A model generated the notes under the pieces. The model was given only the letters and a program-made list of their open reading frames with translations, made no database searches and was not told the DNA's origin. Below are positions 52,712-62,179 of a DNA stretch of 64,000 nucleotides, piece by piece (within the stretch, counting starts at the first letter, position 1; every line of letters begins with the position of its first letter). The stretch comes from CAZDDB01 sp963843285 (GTDB lineage Bacteria; Acidobacteriota; HRBIN11; JAKEFK01). The position numbers and the translations under genes were made by a program. Where the stretch lies: positions 1-64,000 of the forward strand of contig CAWJJO010000014.1 of the NCBI GenBank assembly GCA_963843285.1. Direction: 5' to 3'.

Positions 52712-53446
52712 TTAGTCCTGGTATTTGCCACGCAGGAAATCGAAACGGATCTTCCACAATGAACAGAACGTGATGAAAGTATCTTTGACGATGTGTACCT
52801 TTGTTTCCGGAGAGTTCATCCACCGTACAGGGATTTCCACCACACTGAGATGCTGCCGGTCGGCCAGAAATAGTATCTCGGAATCAAATGCCCAACGTTG
52901 GATTCGCTGTCTGGAAAAGATCTGCCTGGCAGCACTTTGCTCAAAGGCCTTGAATCCGCACGTAAAGTCGCTTTGATGCAAACCCAGGATCAAGTTGCTG
53001 ATATAAGTAAAAACTTTTCCCATGGATTCTCTCCAAAGCGGCTGGTGTCTAAGAATCTGAGCCTGAGAATGCTTGCGGGTGCCGATCACAATAGAAACGC
53101 CGTTCATCAAATACGGAAGAAATCGGTCGAATTCCTCGATTGGTGTGGATAGATCCGCATCGCTCATCAGGATATATTTCCCGCGGGCTTCCAGCATTCC
53201 GCATCGAACGGCGTAACCCTTTCCATGATTTGGAGTGTATGGGATCAGCCGTAACGAAGGAATTTCCGGTTCCAATGCCTTTACTACATCCTGCGTTTGA
53301 TCGGTGCTACCGTCATCTACGACCAGGATTTCATGGCTTTTGCCCGATTGCTTTAGATAGGTTGCGGTGGCTTTTAATGTCTCTGGGATTCGAAGCGCTT
53401 CATTGTAGGCGGGAATGACAATACTCAGGAATGGATCTTCCGGCAT
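52712..53446 (-). CDS. Family 2 glycosyltransferase, dolichyl-phosphate sugar synthase-like
   Basis: 244 residues with a GT-A fold. FLSIVIPAYNEALRIPETLK opens the domain, with EILVVDDGSTDQTQDVVKAL and the metal-binding ILMSDADLSTPIEEFD (DxD type). SDFTCGFKAFEQSAARQIFS and IPVRWMNSPETKV are typical of the ALG5/DPM1 group that glycosylates polyprenyl phosphates. There is no membrane helix of note. It may charge the lipid carrier used by the membrane proteins at 51105 or 36539; this is inference. Confidence 0.9.
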   Translation of the reverse strand: MPEDPFLSIVIPAYNEALRIPETLKATATYLKQSGKSHEILVVDDGSTDQTQDVVKALEPEIPSLRLIPYTPNHGKGYAVRCGMLEARGKYILMSDADLSTPIEEFDRFLPYLMNGVSIVIGTRKHSQAQILRHQPLWRESMGKVFTYISNLILGLHQSDFTCGFKAFEQSAARQIFSRQRIQRWAFDSEILFLADRQHLSVVEIPVRWMNSPETKVHIVKDTFITFCSLWKIRFDFLRGKYQD

Positions 53447-53461
53447 CTTCCGGGAAGATTA

Positions 53462-54241
53462 TCACTTTTGCAGCAATGCGTGAAGACGTTCCCAGTAGCG
53501 GCGGCTGAGTGTAAGTTTGGTGCCGTCTCTTAAGTGCACCATATAGTCGCCGTGCGTGAGTGACTGAAGCTGCGCGATCTTGTCGATATTTACAATGGCG
53601 GTCCGGTGGATGCGAACAAACTTTTCCGGATCCAGTTCCGATTCATACTGGACGGCGCTGCCTCGAACGAGATGCGGTTTTCCGCCGATATAAAAAGACA
53701 TGTATTTGCTGTGCGCCTCGATCCAGTCCACTTCATCCGTTTTCAAAAATAGAATGCGGCCTTCATTCTTGACCAGGATCCGTTGCAAGAATCTTGGCCG
53801 CCGGTTCATCTCGGTTAACATACCGTGAATTCGGTTATCCAGAAATTTATTTTTTCTTTCGTGAATCATTGTTTTTGCCCGGTGCAAGGCTTCTTGCAAC
53901 CGCTCCGTATCGAATGGTTTGAGCAGATAATCGAGCGCATGAACATCGAAAGCTTGAAGCGCATAGCGATCATATGCGGTCACAAAAATGAATGCAGGGA
54001 GGCCGGGCATCTGCAATGATTTCAACACTGCGAACCCGTCCATATCCGGCATCTGAATGTCCAGAAATACCAGATCAGGCTTTTCTTGCCGGATCATTTC
54101 TATGGCGTCTTCACCGCTGCCGCACTCTGCCTGCACATGCATCTCAGGATCTTCGTGGAGCACCCTGAGGATTTTTCGCCGCGCTAGGGGTTCATCATCG
54201 ACCACGATCACCCGGATCTGCGTTTTGTTGTCTGTCTCCAT
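53462..54241 (-). CDS. LytTR response regulator 1
   Basis: 259 residues. The receiver has VIVVDDEPLARRKILRVL, acceptor aspartate in LVFLDIQMPDMDGF and lysine in LLKPFDTER. The LytTR DNA-binding domain occupies the last ~100 residues (VDWIEAHSKYMSFYIGGKPH, FVRIHRTAIVNIDKI). The gene overlaps the kinase gene by 47 bases, so the pair is one two-component system. Paralogues without kinases are at 62295 and 63200. Confidence 0.94.
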   Translation of the reverse strand: METDNKTQIRVIVVDDEPLARRKILRVLHEDPEMHVQAECGSGEDAIEMIRQEKPDLVFLDIQMPDMDGFAVLKSLQMPGLPAFIFVTAYDRYALQAFDVHALDYLLKPFDTERLQEALHRAKTMIHERKNKFLDNRIHGMLTEMNRRPRFLQRILVKNEGRILFLKTDEVDWIEAHSKYMSFYIGGKPHLVRGSAVQYESELDPEKFVRIHRTAIVNIDKIAQLQSLTHGDYMVHLRDGTKLTLSRRYWERLHALLQK

Positions 54242-56414
54242 CTCTTCCCGCCTGTGGCACTTCTACGGTAACAGTCAGGCCGCCTTCGGGGGCATTTTCC
54301 ATTTCGAGCACATAGCGGCTTCCGTAGAGTTTATCGAGCAGAGTCCTCGTGCTGGAAAGACCAAATCCTTCTGCAACAGTTCTTCCATTGGACAACCCGG
54401 GTCCATTGTCTTTGACTCGAAATCGGAGCGATCCGTTGTATCGCGCCGCCTGAATCTGGATATGCCCCTGCGAATTCTTTCTCGCAATTCCATGACGGAT
54501 CGCATTCTCTACGACCGGCTGCCACAGAAGGTTCGGCAACAAATCTTTCATCGCCTCCGGTTCCACCTGGATATCTACTGCCAGATGTCCTTCGTAACGC
54601 ATTTGCTGGATGGCCAAATAGCACCGTATGAACTCAAGCTCTTCTTGCAATGGGACCTCGAGCGTTCCCGAGGTCCTTAATGTAAGACGCAGGAACTGCT
54701 GTAAACGTTCCAGCATTTGAATCGCGGAAGATGCTTTTTCAAACATCAATTCGGAAAGAGAGTTCAATGCGTTGAAAAGAAAGTGCGGATGGAGCTGCAT
54801 TTTGATTGTTTGGAATTCCGTGTGAAATAGATGCGCCTCCAGCTCGGAACGACGCAGCTCGCCTTCTTTGAATTGTCTCTGGTACGTCAATGTCGAGTGC
54901 AGTGCAACGATGGTCCAGTAAACAATCCCCTGGATTCCAAACATGGAACCGCGAATCCCTTCTATCAAAATGGCGCCGAAGCCCCACTTTGCAAGATAGA
55001 AAGCCCAGATCAAAAAGCTGGACGCAAGAGTCGAGACAAACCATACAAGAATGTTGATTCCTAAATGAATGGATAAAGGTTTCAAAAGGCTGGCACGAGT
55101 CAACGGGAAACGGTCCGCGACCTTCCAGATCAGAGGAGTGAACAGAGCCCAGACAACCCATACACTTGCGCTGGAAACAATGACTTGCCATGGAAGCTTG
55201 CCGTTGTTGACGTGATCGTATCTGCCGATGTGATAAGCCGCAAAGGTTGCCCAGCCGAGCCAGAGCAAAACTCCTTTCCACCGGTAAACAAAAGACGGAT
55301 GACTCTCAGCAGGCGAGGTTTTCGTGTTGCGGAATCGCAGTCGACTGTGCAGAGCCTGTTCCGGATCGGGCTGCAGGGAATTCGAGAATTCCAACATCAG
55401 GACGTGATGCTGTGGAGTCAAGGCAATTGCGGCAAGTTCGATCTCCGGATACATCCGTCTGAATTCGATCGTCTGAATGCGCGATTCCGGAGCCGGTTTG
55501 GAAAGTATTTCATTGATTTCGATTCGGATGCGATCGCCTGTCACAGTTGGACGAACATGGATCTGTTGCCGGATCTGATGGTCGGAGAGACAAATTTCCG
55601 TCAAATTCTTTACGACAGATTGCAGCGCCAGACTTGGCATCCATAGATCCATCGTTTCGGGATCCATGTCGATTCTTGTTTCCAGACGACCATGCGTCCG
55701 GATCTCTTCTACGCGACAGAAGCTCCGAACCCTTTCCAATTCCTGTTCCAACGTTGTGACTTTTCTTCCGGAAAGATCCAGAGATTCACGCAAGAAAATG
55801 CCGACACGCTGGATCAGTCGTTCGGCCATGCGCACATCCTCACGGATCATGCCGGAAAGAAACTGCAAAATGTCAAACAAGAACTGTGGATCGAGTTGTC
55901 GTTTGTAACTTTCCAAGCGTGCCGCGGTCAATTGCGACTCCAATTTTGCCGCTTCAAGCTGTTCCTGTCGCAACCGCCTGCGAAAGTGGATCGCGAAACA
56001 AACGGCCAGGATGCCGAGATAGACAAGAAATCTCCAGAGAAAAACAAAGAAGCAAAACGAATGGTTGTCTATAGAAGATTTTATGAACGGCTGAGCCCTT
56101 CGAAGCAGAACCCATATGAAAAATACATTCAGGAACGAATGGAGGGCTGCAAAAGCGGCTCCAAGAGGCAGGTGAATCAATAGTTTCGGATTGGATAAGT
56201 GTCCGGCAGGAATTTCCGTGAGTTTATAGATCGCCGGAAAGAAAAGCATCCAGAGATACCAGCTGATGAACTGCCAGTACAACTCCTGTTTCCACGGGAA
56301 TTGCATTTCATCAGGTGTCGCAGCCATGCCCTGAAAAAAGCAAACGATGGCAAGCAACGTGGAAATCAGAAGGACCGCCGGCCAGCCAGGATCCAGTCTT
56401 CGATCGTCTTTCAC
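54195..56414 (-). CDS. LytS-type sensor kinase with two tandem units, the first degenerate
   Basis: 739 residues, about twice the usual ~350. Unit 1 (~1-345): four hydrophobic helices, then YKRQLDPQFLFDILQFLSGM, where the phospho-acceptor histidine of the LxPHFLFN motif is replaced (LDPQFLFD), and an ATPase-like part without glycine boxes. Unit 2 (~370-735): four more helices (WLGWATFAAYHIGRYDHVNN region), then IKMQLHPHFLFNALNSLSEL with the histidine, N box VVENAIRHGIA and G box KDNGPGLSNG...EGFGLSSTR. I infer duplication and fusion with decay of the first kinase into a pseudokinase. Signals are unknown. It drives the overlapping LytTR regulator. Confidence 0.9.
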   Translation of the reverse strand: MKDDRRLDPGWPAVLLISTLLAIVCFFQGMAATPDEMQFPWKQELYWQFISWYLWMLFFPAIYKLTEIPAGHLSNPKLLIHLPLGAAFAALHSFLNVFFIWVLLRRAQPFIKSSIDNHSFCFFVFLWRFLVYLGILAVCFAIHFRRRLRQEQLEAAKLESQLTAARLESYKRQLDPQFLFDILQFLSGMIREDVRMAERLIQRVGIFLRESLDLSGRKVTTLEQELERVRSFCRVEEIRTHGRLETRIDMDPETMDLWMPSLALQSVVKNLTEICLSDHQIRQQIHVRPTVTGDRIRIEINEILSKPAPESRIQTIEFRRMYPEIELAAIALTPQHHVLMLEFSNSLQPDPEQALHSRLRFRNTKTSPAESHPSFVYRWKGVLLWLGWATFAAYHIGRYDHVNNGKLPWQVIVSSASVWVVWALFTPLIWKVADRFPLTRASLLKPLSIHLGINILVWFVSTLASSFLIWAFYLAKWGFGAILIEGIRGSMFGIQGIVYWTIVALHSTLTYQRQFKEGELRRSELEAHLFHTEFQTIKMQLHPHFLFNALNSLSELMFEKASSAIQMLERLQQFLRLTLRTSGTLEVPLQEELEFIRCYLAIQQMRYEGHLAVDIQVEPEAMKDLLPNLLWQPVVENAIRHGIARKNSQGHIQIQAARYNGSLRFRVKDNGPGLSNGRTVAEGFGLSSTRTLLDKLYGSRYVLEMENAPEGGLTVTVEVPQAGRDGDRQQNADPGDRGR

Positions 56415-56502
56415 AGATGGATGCTAACACCCCGCGATGTCCACTCGCTGCAGTTATGGGATGGAGCGGGTAGATTCCGGGATCAGACGGGACGCGCAAA
56501 TG

Positions 56503-56577
56503 GAGCGCAGGGCGTCCCTCGCTACGGAGCCCAGGCGTCCCGCCTGCATTATGGATCGCAGGCATCCTGCCTGCAGG
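56503..56577. repeat. Class C element with extra partial unit
   Basis: TGGAGCGCAGGGCGTCCCTC is a partial copy, followed by a full class C copy, GGAGCCCAGGCGTCCCGCCT...GGATCGCAGGCATCCTGCC (56525-56576). It lies between divergent kinase and peptidase genes. Confidence 0.78.
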
Positions 56578-56673
56578 TGAGACCCCGCAGGGTCTCACAA
56601 AACTACCCTTTCATCCCATCTATGTTCTCAAACAGAAAGTCAATTTGATAAAAGTGAACTGCGGAGGAATCTG

Positions 56674-58670
56674 ATGAAGCAAGCAATGATCTTGATTTTC
56701 ACAATCCTGTTTGTATCTTCACTTCAGGCTGTCGACATATTTACGATGGATACAAATGCGCAGCCATGTACCGATTTTTTTCAATATGCCAACGGAGCCT
56801 GGCTGGCAAATAATCAAATTCCGCCAGACCGTACTTCCTGGGGCGCTTTCAGTGAGATCGATGAAAAGAATTTGGGGCGCCTGCATGAGATTCTCGAAGA
56901 TGCCGCCGGAAATACGGACGCTGCTGAAGGTTCCATCGAACGAAAAGTGGGCGACTTTTACCGCAGCGGTATGAATGAAGAAAGCATTGAGCGGGAGGGA
57001 ATCAAGCCTTTGGAAGAAGAGTTCCATCGCATTGCTTCTATCAGCGATGTTGCCTCTCTTCAGGCGGAAATTGCGCGCCTTCATCGAAGGAACGTCTCTC
57101 CAGCATTTGGTATTTTTGTCTCACAGGATTTCAAAGACAGCACCCGGATGATCGCCTGGCTCTATCAGGGGGGTCTAGGGTTGCCGGACAGGGATTACTA
57201 CACAAGCGACGATCTGAAGATGAAAGAGATTCGAAAGCAGTATGTAGATCATGTCGCAAAGATGTTCGAGCTCATGGGGACGATGCGGCGACAGCTCGGA
57301 ATGCGGCAAACAGGATCATGGGTTTGGAAGACCGGCTGGCCAGAGTTTCCATGACACAGGTTCAGCAAAGAGACCCGCAGGCGCTGGATCACAAAATGAC
57401 GCTGGCGGATCTGCAGTCTCCATGTAGCGCCTGTCAGTGGTCAACCTACTTTCAGAATGCCGGTTTAGCCGATCCCGGCACACTGAATGTGAGCCAGCCG
57501 GAATTCTTCCGGGAACTCAACAAAATGATTACCGGTGTGAATTTGAACGATTGGAAAATGTATCTGCGCTGGAACCTGATCAACGCAACGGCTCCCTACT
57601 TGAGCTCAGCATTCGTGCAAGAAGATTTTCATTTCAACAGCGAGATTCTGTTCGGCACAAAGGAAATGAGACCACGCTGGAAGCGCGTCCTGAGCGCAAC
57701 GGATCAACGGATCGGGCACGCGCTCGGTCAGCTGTACGTTGCAAAATACTTTCCACCGGAAGCCAAAGCACGCGCGAATGAGCTCGTCAGCAATCTGATT
57801 TCGGCTCTTCGAGACCGGATGAAGGCGCTGGATTGGATTGATAACGAAACGAGGAAGCGCGGATTAGAGAAAGTGGACGCAATCGTAGTCAAGATCGGTT
57901 ATCCCGATAAATGGCGCGATTATTCCACTCTGCCGATCAACGGAAAATCCTATGTGGAAAATATCCTACAGGCGGATGAATTCGAATTCCAGCGTAACCT
58001 GAACAAGATTGGAAAACCCGTCGATCCTTCGGAATGGGGAATGAGTCCGTCGGCAGTGAATGCCTACTACAATCCAAGCTTTAATGAGATTGTTTTCCCG
58101 GCAGGAATTCTGCAGCCTCCATTCTTTGATCCCGATGGCGATGATGCCGCCAATTATGGATCCATCGGGAGTGTGATCGGTCATGAGCTCACCCATGGAT
58201 TTGATGATCAGGGACATCAATTTGATGCGGACGGCAATTTGAAGAACTGGTGGTCCTCAAAAGATGAGGCGGCGTACGCATCCCGTGCATCGGTAATCGA
58301 TCAGCAATACAGCGAATATACCGTGGTGGACGGATTGAAAATCAACGGGAAGCTGACTCTCGGGGAAAACATTGCAGATCTCGGGGGTCTGAAGATCGCG
58401 AATCTGGCATTTCAAAAGACCGCTGCGGCGAAACAGCAAGAAGAAGACACGAGCGGCTACACAGCGGATCAACGCTTCTTTCTTGCGTTTGCGCAGGGAT
58501 GGCGCCGGAATATCCGGCCCGAAACACTTCGCGTGATGCTCACCACAGATCCACATTCGCCTGCACGCTTTCGTGTGATCGGCACCCTGGCGAACATGCC
58601 GGAGTTTCATCGCGCGTTCGCCTGCTCCTCCTCCGGCGGCGGTAGTTCCCCCACCGTCGCCATCTGGTAG
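56674..58670 (+). pseudogene. M13 (neprilysin/PepO) metallopeptidase, frameshifted
   Basis: The first frame (56674-57354) starts with signal peptide MILIFTILFVSSLQA and PCTDFFQYANGAWLAN, and runs to FELMG. The sense then continues in another frame as DDAATARNAANRIMGLEDRL...VSMTQVQQRDPQA up to TAG 58670. The switch is exactly at the GGGG run 57276-57279: one more G would restore one frame of ~665 residues. Catalytic parts are intact in the second frame: NAYYNPSFNEIVFPAGIL, VIGHELTHGFDDQGHQFD (HExxH), GENIADLGGLKIA and a C-terminal Trp. This may be a real single-base deletion or a homopolymer error. GGAGG precedes the ATG. The TAG stop is the edge of a class E element. Confidence 0.9.
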
Positions 58671-58896
58671 GGGCCGAGCATTTTCCACCAGGTGCTAAGC
58701 TGGCTGTAAAGTTAAGGATTCACTGCCGGGGACGATTCTGATCCTTGTCGAAAATGCTCTGCCCGTCGCGTGAACTGGTCTGATTACCTCATCGACGGCT
58801 GTGCATTCGCGCACACTTTGTTGTTGCAAAATTGCTTGCCATCAAATGACACTTGCATGGGCCTCATGTTTTCCATGGCAAATGCATAGTCCCTAC
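58667..58896. repeat. Class E structured element, copy 2
   Basis: It begins GTAGGGGCCGAGCATTTTCC and ends near GGCAAATGCATAGTCCCTAC. The internal complements are GAGCATTTTC with GAAAATGCTC and TGCATTCGCGCACACTTT with the distal GCAAATGCA. The order of parts is the same as in copy 1, with the middle diverged. It starts on the M13 peptidase stop codon, as copy 1 does on the lyase stop. Confidence 0.75.
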
Positions 58897-58906
58897 ATAC
58901 ATTACA

Positions 58907-58924
58907 GGAACGAAATTTCGTTCC
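58907..58924. promoter_or_regulatory. 18-bp perfect palindrome, candidate operator
   Basis: GGAACGAAATTTCGTTCC is perfectly symmetric, in the long leader region of TonB receptor 2 and about 250 bases before its start. No match to a known operator is claimed. Confidence 0.5.
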
Positions 58925-59172
58925 ACTTCCAAATTCTTGGATTACTAATATGTTAGTTGCATGGCGTTAGTCCCGCTTAGCCCTTTCCTACTCCGTTTGA
59001 TCCCGCGGGCGTCTTGGTATCGATTTTGCTCCGCTGAGGTATGGAAGGTAAGCCGGCGGTGAAGTTATCAGTTTTCGGTTCTGCATCACATTCACCCCTC
59101 CTAAACGGCTTACCTTGGAATTTTGTACGAAAATTGCCTGCGGAAGCGGGTGATTCAAAAGGAGGACAAAGA
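58925..59172. other. Leader region of TonB receptor 2 with long inverted repeat
   Basis: AAGGTAAGCCG (59045-59055) and CGGCTTACCTT (59106-59116) are a perfect 11-bp inverted repeat that could fold in the 5' leader. Between them, the minus strand reads TTTAGGAGGGGTGAATGTGA, very like the ribosome site and start of receptor 1 (TTTAGGAGGGTGTGAATGT), as if a decayed divergent receptor start lies here. A strong AAAGGAGG at 59158-59165 serves the receptor ATG. No separate gene is called. Confidence 0.55.
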
Positions 59173-62127
59173 ATGAAACGAAACTTTGTGGCGATCCTGA
59201 TCGTGACGCTCTGCTTTGTCGCCGTTCAGGTTTTCGCACAAACGGCATTCAATACCGGTTCCATATATGGAAAGGCGACGGATGCCAACGGCCCCCTCCC
59301 GGGTGTGACCGTTACGCTGGAAGCTGAAGGTACGGCTCCCAAAGCGTCAACGACCGGACCGGGTGGCTCGTACCGATTTGCGGGACTTACTCCCGGAACT
59401 TACTCGGTTACATTTTCACTTCAGGGATATACCGAAATCAGGCAGGAAGACGTGAAGCTCACAGCCGGTCAGTCGGTAAACCTGGAAGTGTCGATGAAGC
59501 AAACGACCGAAGAAGTTGTAGTGGTTTCCGGAGCAGCTGCAGTCGTGGATACAAAGAGGACAAGCACGTCTTCCGCATATTCACAGGAATACCTGCAGAA
59601 TGTTCCGACTGCTCGCGATCCATGGGTCATTCTGGATCAAACACCAGGATTGGAAATGGACCGCATCAATGTTGGCGGAAATCAATCCGGTCAACAATCG
59701 AACTTCACCTCCAAAGGCGGGCTCATGGCTCAAAACGCCTGGTCCTATGATGGAGTGGATATCACTGATCCGGCAGCACAGGGAGCTACACCGACGTACT
59801 ATGATTTCGACTCCTTTCAGGAGATTCAGATCACAACCGGCGGTCAGGATCCTGCGATTGCAACCGGCGGCGTCGTGATCAACTTCATCACGAAACGCGG
59901 TGGAAATTCCTGGGCAGGAACTGCATCCGGTTACTTTGACAATGATTCATTGCAAAGCAGCAACGTGGATGCAGATCTGGTGTCGCAACACTTTATTCAA
60001 GGCAATCGAGCGGATCAGAACTGGGAATTCGGTGGAGATCTAGGCGGACCGATTGTCAAAGACAAGGCATGGGCCTGGGGAGCTTACCGCTATCAGCACA
60101 TCTCGAACTTTACACCGACCGTGCTGGTTCATGACAATCCATCTCCTGTGCTCAACAACACCCTGGCGGGTGGAGCGCTTCAGTTCATCAAACTGAGTGA
60201 TGTGAATGCGAAAGCCAACATTGCGTACAATACGGAAAATGAAGGCAGTTTCCAGTATCTGTACGGCAACAAGGATTTCGATCATCGCTTTTCATTTCCG
60301 CCAAACCAGCAGAGCGAAGAATCTACGTTTATTCAGAATGGTCCGACCTCTATGTTCAAGGTGGAACATACCTGGATCCCCAGTGCGAACTGGTTTGTAG
60401 ACGTAAAATACGGGTACATCATCAACAAGTTCAACCTGGATCCCGTTTCCGGGCTCTCAGCCGATGCCCAGCCTGTATTGCGGTTGAACGCCGATTTCTT
60501 CTTGGAAAATGGGAATGTGTTCTATCACACCAAAAGGCCACAGCACAATGTGACGGTTGACACCAATTACTTTGTGCAAAATAAATGGGGCGGTGATCAT
60601 GAATTCAAGCTCGGTTTTGCCTATAAGAATGCTTCGGTAACAACGTCCTGCCAGTACGGTGGTGACGCGATCTTTTATGACTATTCCGGAGCCAGGACTC
60701 AACAGAGCCTGGGTGCTGGAGTCGCCAAGCTTCGCTATGCAAATGTCCCGAAATTTAAGCTCTTGACTACCGGGATCTACGCGAGCGACACGTTCCGTTT
60801 GAACCAGTTGACTCTAAACCTCGGAGTTCGTTATCAGCGTGATAGCTCCAGTGTGGATGCATCCAGCGCGCCGGCAAACGCCGTTGCGCCCGATCTGCTC
60901 CCCGCACTGAGCTTTCCAGGATCAAACGATCTGCCGGTCTTCAATTCGTTTTCTCCCAGAATCGGAGCCACATGGGATGTCAAAGGTGACGGCAAAACCG
61001 TCATCCGCGGAAACTATGCGCGCTTCTATGATGGAAACGGACCGCAAATCCCGACATTTATCAATCCACTCGGTGTTCCGTTTGTGAACAACTACGCAGG
61101 CGTGTATACCTACTACGCCGATTTGAATGGAGACGGTCAGATTACACGTGATGAAATCGACACTTCTTTCCTGGCTCCATTCCGCGCGGTTGTTCCCGGC
61201 GATGCGCAGGCAACTGTGGATGGATTCCCGAATCATCGCTTCATCGCGGATGACTTTAAATTGCAGACAACAGATGAATTTCTCGCGGGTTTTGAACGCC
61301 AGTTCGGAGAAGATGTTTCCGTGGGCGCCACCTATACGCACCGGAAATATGACAATCTTCAGAATGTGTTCATTCCCGGCGTTACTTCAGCTGATTTCAT
61401 CTGCAGCCCGCTCACAGTAACAAACCCTGTTTCCGGTGAATCCTTCACCACGAATTTCTGTGATATTCCGGGTTCGATTGCTGCAAGGGATCAGTATGTA
61501 TTGCTGAACGCGCCCGGTCAGACACGCACCTACGATGGTTTTGAAGTTACGTTCAACAAAAGGATGTCGCATAATTGGATGCTCCGGATGTCCGGCGTAA
61601 TCCAGGATCAGAAGCTCCATTTTGCAGACAACTCCACCACTTTCCCCGGATCGTTTCAGGATCCAACGAATGTCCCGTTTACTGATGATACGTGGTTTGC
61701 ACAGCAATCCACCGGCAGCGGTTCGGGCGGTGTATTTACCGGATCGCGCTGGAGCTTCAAGCTGAGCAGCGCATATCAGTTCCCGTGGGACCTGACCGTT
61801 GGTGGTTACTTGAAGGTGATTGATGGAAACGTCGTACCTGTCATCAACCGCAGCTTCCAGAGCTACTCGCAAGGGATTCTGAACGTTTTGCTTCTACCGT
61901 TTGACGATGTACGTCTGGAAACAATCAAGTATGTAGATCTCCGGATCGACAAGGGTTTTGCCGCGGGTAGCTTTGGCAAACTCAATGTGTCGCTGGATAT
62001 CTTCAACGCTTTCAACACGAATACGGCACTGCGCATCGAGCGCCGGGCCAGCACGTTCCAATTCCGTGAACCGCAGGAGATCGTTGCCCCCAGAATTCTC
62101 CGCCTCGGTTTGCGGTATACCTTCTAA
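59173..62127 (+). CDS. TonB-dependent receptor 2, Oar-like, paralogue of receptor 1
   Basis: 984 residues from ATG 59173 (perfect ribosome site eight bases upstream; the in-frame 59041 start would add a non-signal extension). Signal peptide ILIVTLCFVAVQVFAQ, carboxypeptidase-regulatory domain GSIYGKATDANGPLPGVTV, plug with LDQTPGLEMDRINVGGNQSG, barrel ending RLGLRYTF. It has an EF-hand-like loop DLNGDGQITRDE (61120-61155). Similar to receptor 1 throughout, so a duplication; most differences lie in the barrel loops, which suggests different ligands. It is followed, on the other strand, by two LytTR regulators, which may control it. Confidence 0.93.
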   Translation: MKRNFVAILIVTLCFVAVQVFAQTAFNTGSIYGKATDANGPLPGVTVTLEAEGTAPKASTTGPGGSYRFAGLTPGTYSVTFSLQGYTEIRQEDVKLTAGQSVNLEVSMKQTTEEVVVVSGAAAVVDTKRTSTSSAYSQEYLQNVPTARDPWVILDQTPGLEMDRINVGGNQSGQQSNFTSKGGLMAQNAWSYDGVDITDPAAQGATPTYYDFDSFQEIQITTGGQDPAIATGGVVINFITKRGGNSWAGTASGYFDNDSLQSSNVDADLVSQHFIQGNRADQNWEFGGDLGGPIVKDKAWAWGAYRYQHISNFTPTVLVHDNPSPVLNNTLAGGALQFIKLSDVNAKANIAYNTENEGSFQYLYGNKDFDHRFSFPPNQQSEESTFIQNGPTSMFKVEHTWIPSANWFVDVKYGYIINKFNLDPVSGLSADAQPVLRLNADFFLENGNVFYHTKRPQHNVTVDTNYFVQNKWGGDHEFKLGFAYKNASVTTSCQYGGDAIFYDYSGARTQQSLGAGVAKLRYANVPKFKLLTTGIYASDTFRLNQLTLNLGVRYQRDSSSVDASSAPANAVAPDLLPALSFPGSNDLPVFNSFSPRIGATWDVKGDGKTVIRGNYARFYDGNGPQIPTFINPLGVPFVNNYAGVYTYYADLNGDGQITRDEIDTSFLAPFRAVVPGDAQATVDGFPNHRFIADDFKLQTTDEFLAGFERQFGEDVSVGATYTHRKYDNLQNVFIPGVTSADFICSPLTVTNPVSGESFTTNFCDIPGSIAARDQYVLLNAPGQTRTYDGFEVTFNKRMSHNWMLRMSGVIQDQKLHFADNSTTFPGSFQDPTNVPFTDDTWFAQQSTGSGSGGVFTGSRWSFKLSSAYQFPWDLTVGGYLKVIDGNVVPVINRSFQSYSQGILNVLLLPFDDVRLETIKYVDLRIDKGFAAGSFGKLNVSLDIFNAFNTNTALRIERRASTFQFREPQEIVAPRILRLGLRYTF

Positions 62128-62179
62128 TTTGTTTCGTAACCTGACGCTTCCGGGACCTTCTGTCCCGGAAGCCCCCTTT

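Noticed and set aside
58988..59248. Minus-strand small gene starting near 59090-59248
   Set aside because: It has a ribosome-site-like sequence, but the peptide lacks a signal or domain and overlaps the receptor 2 start; treated as a vestige.
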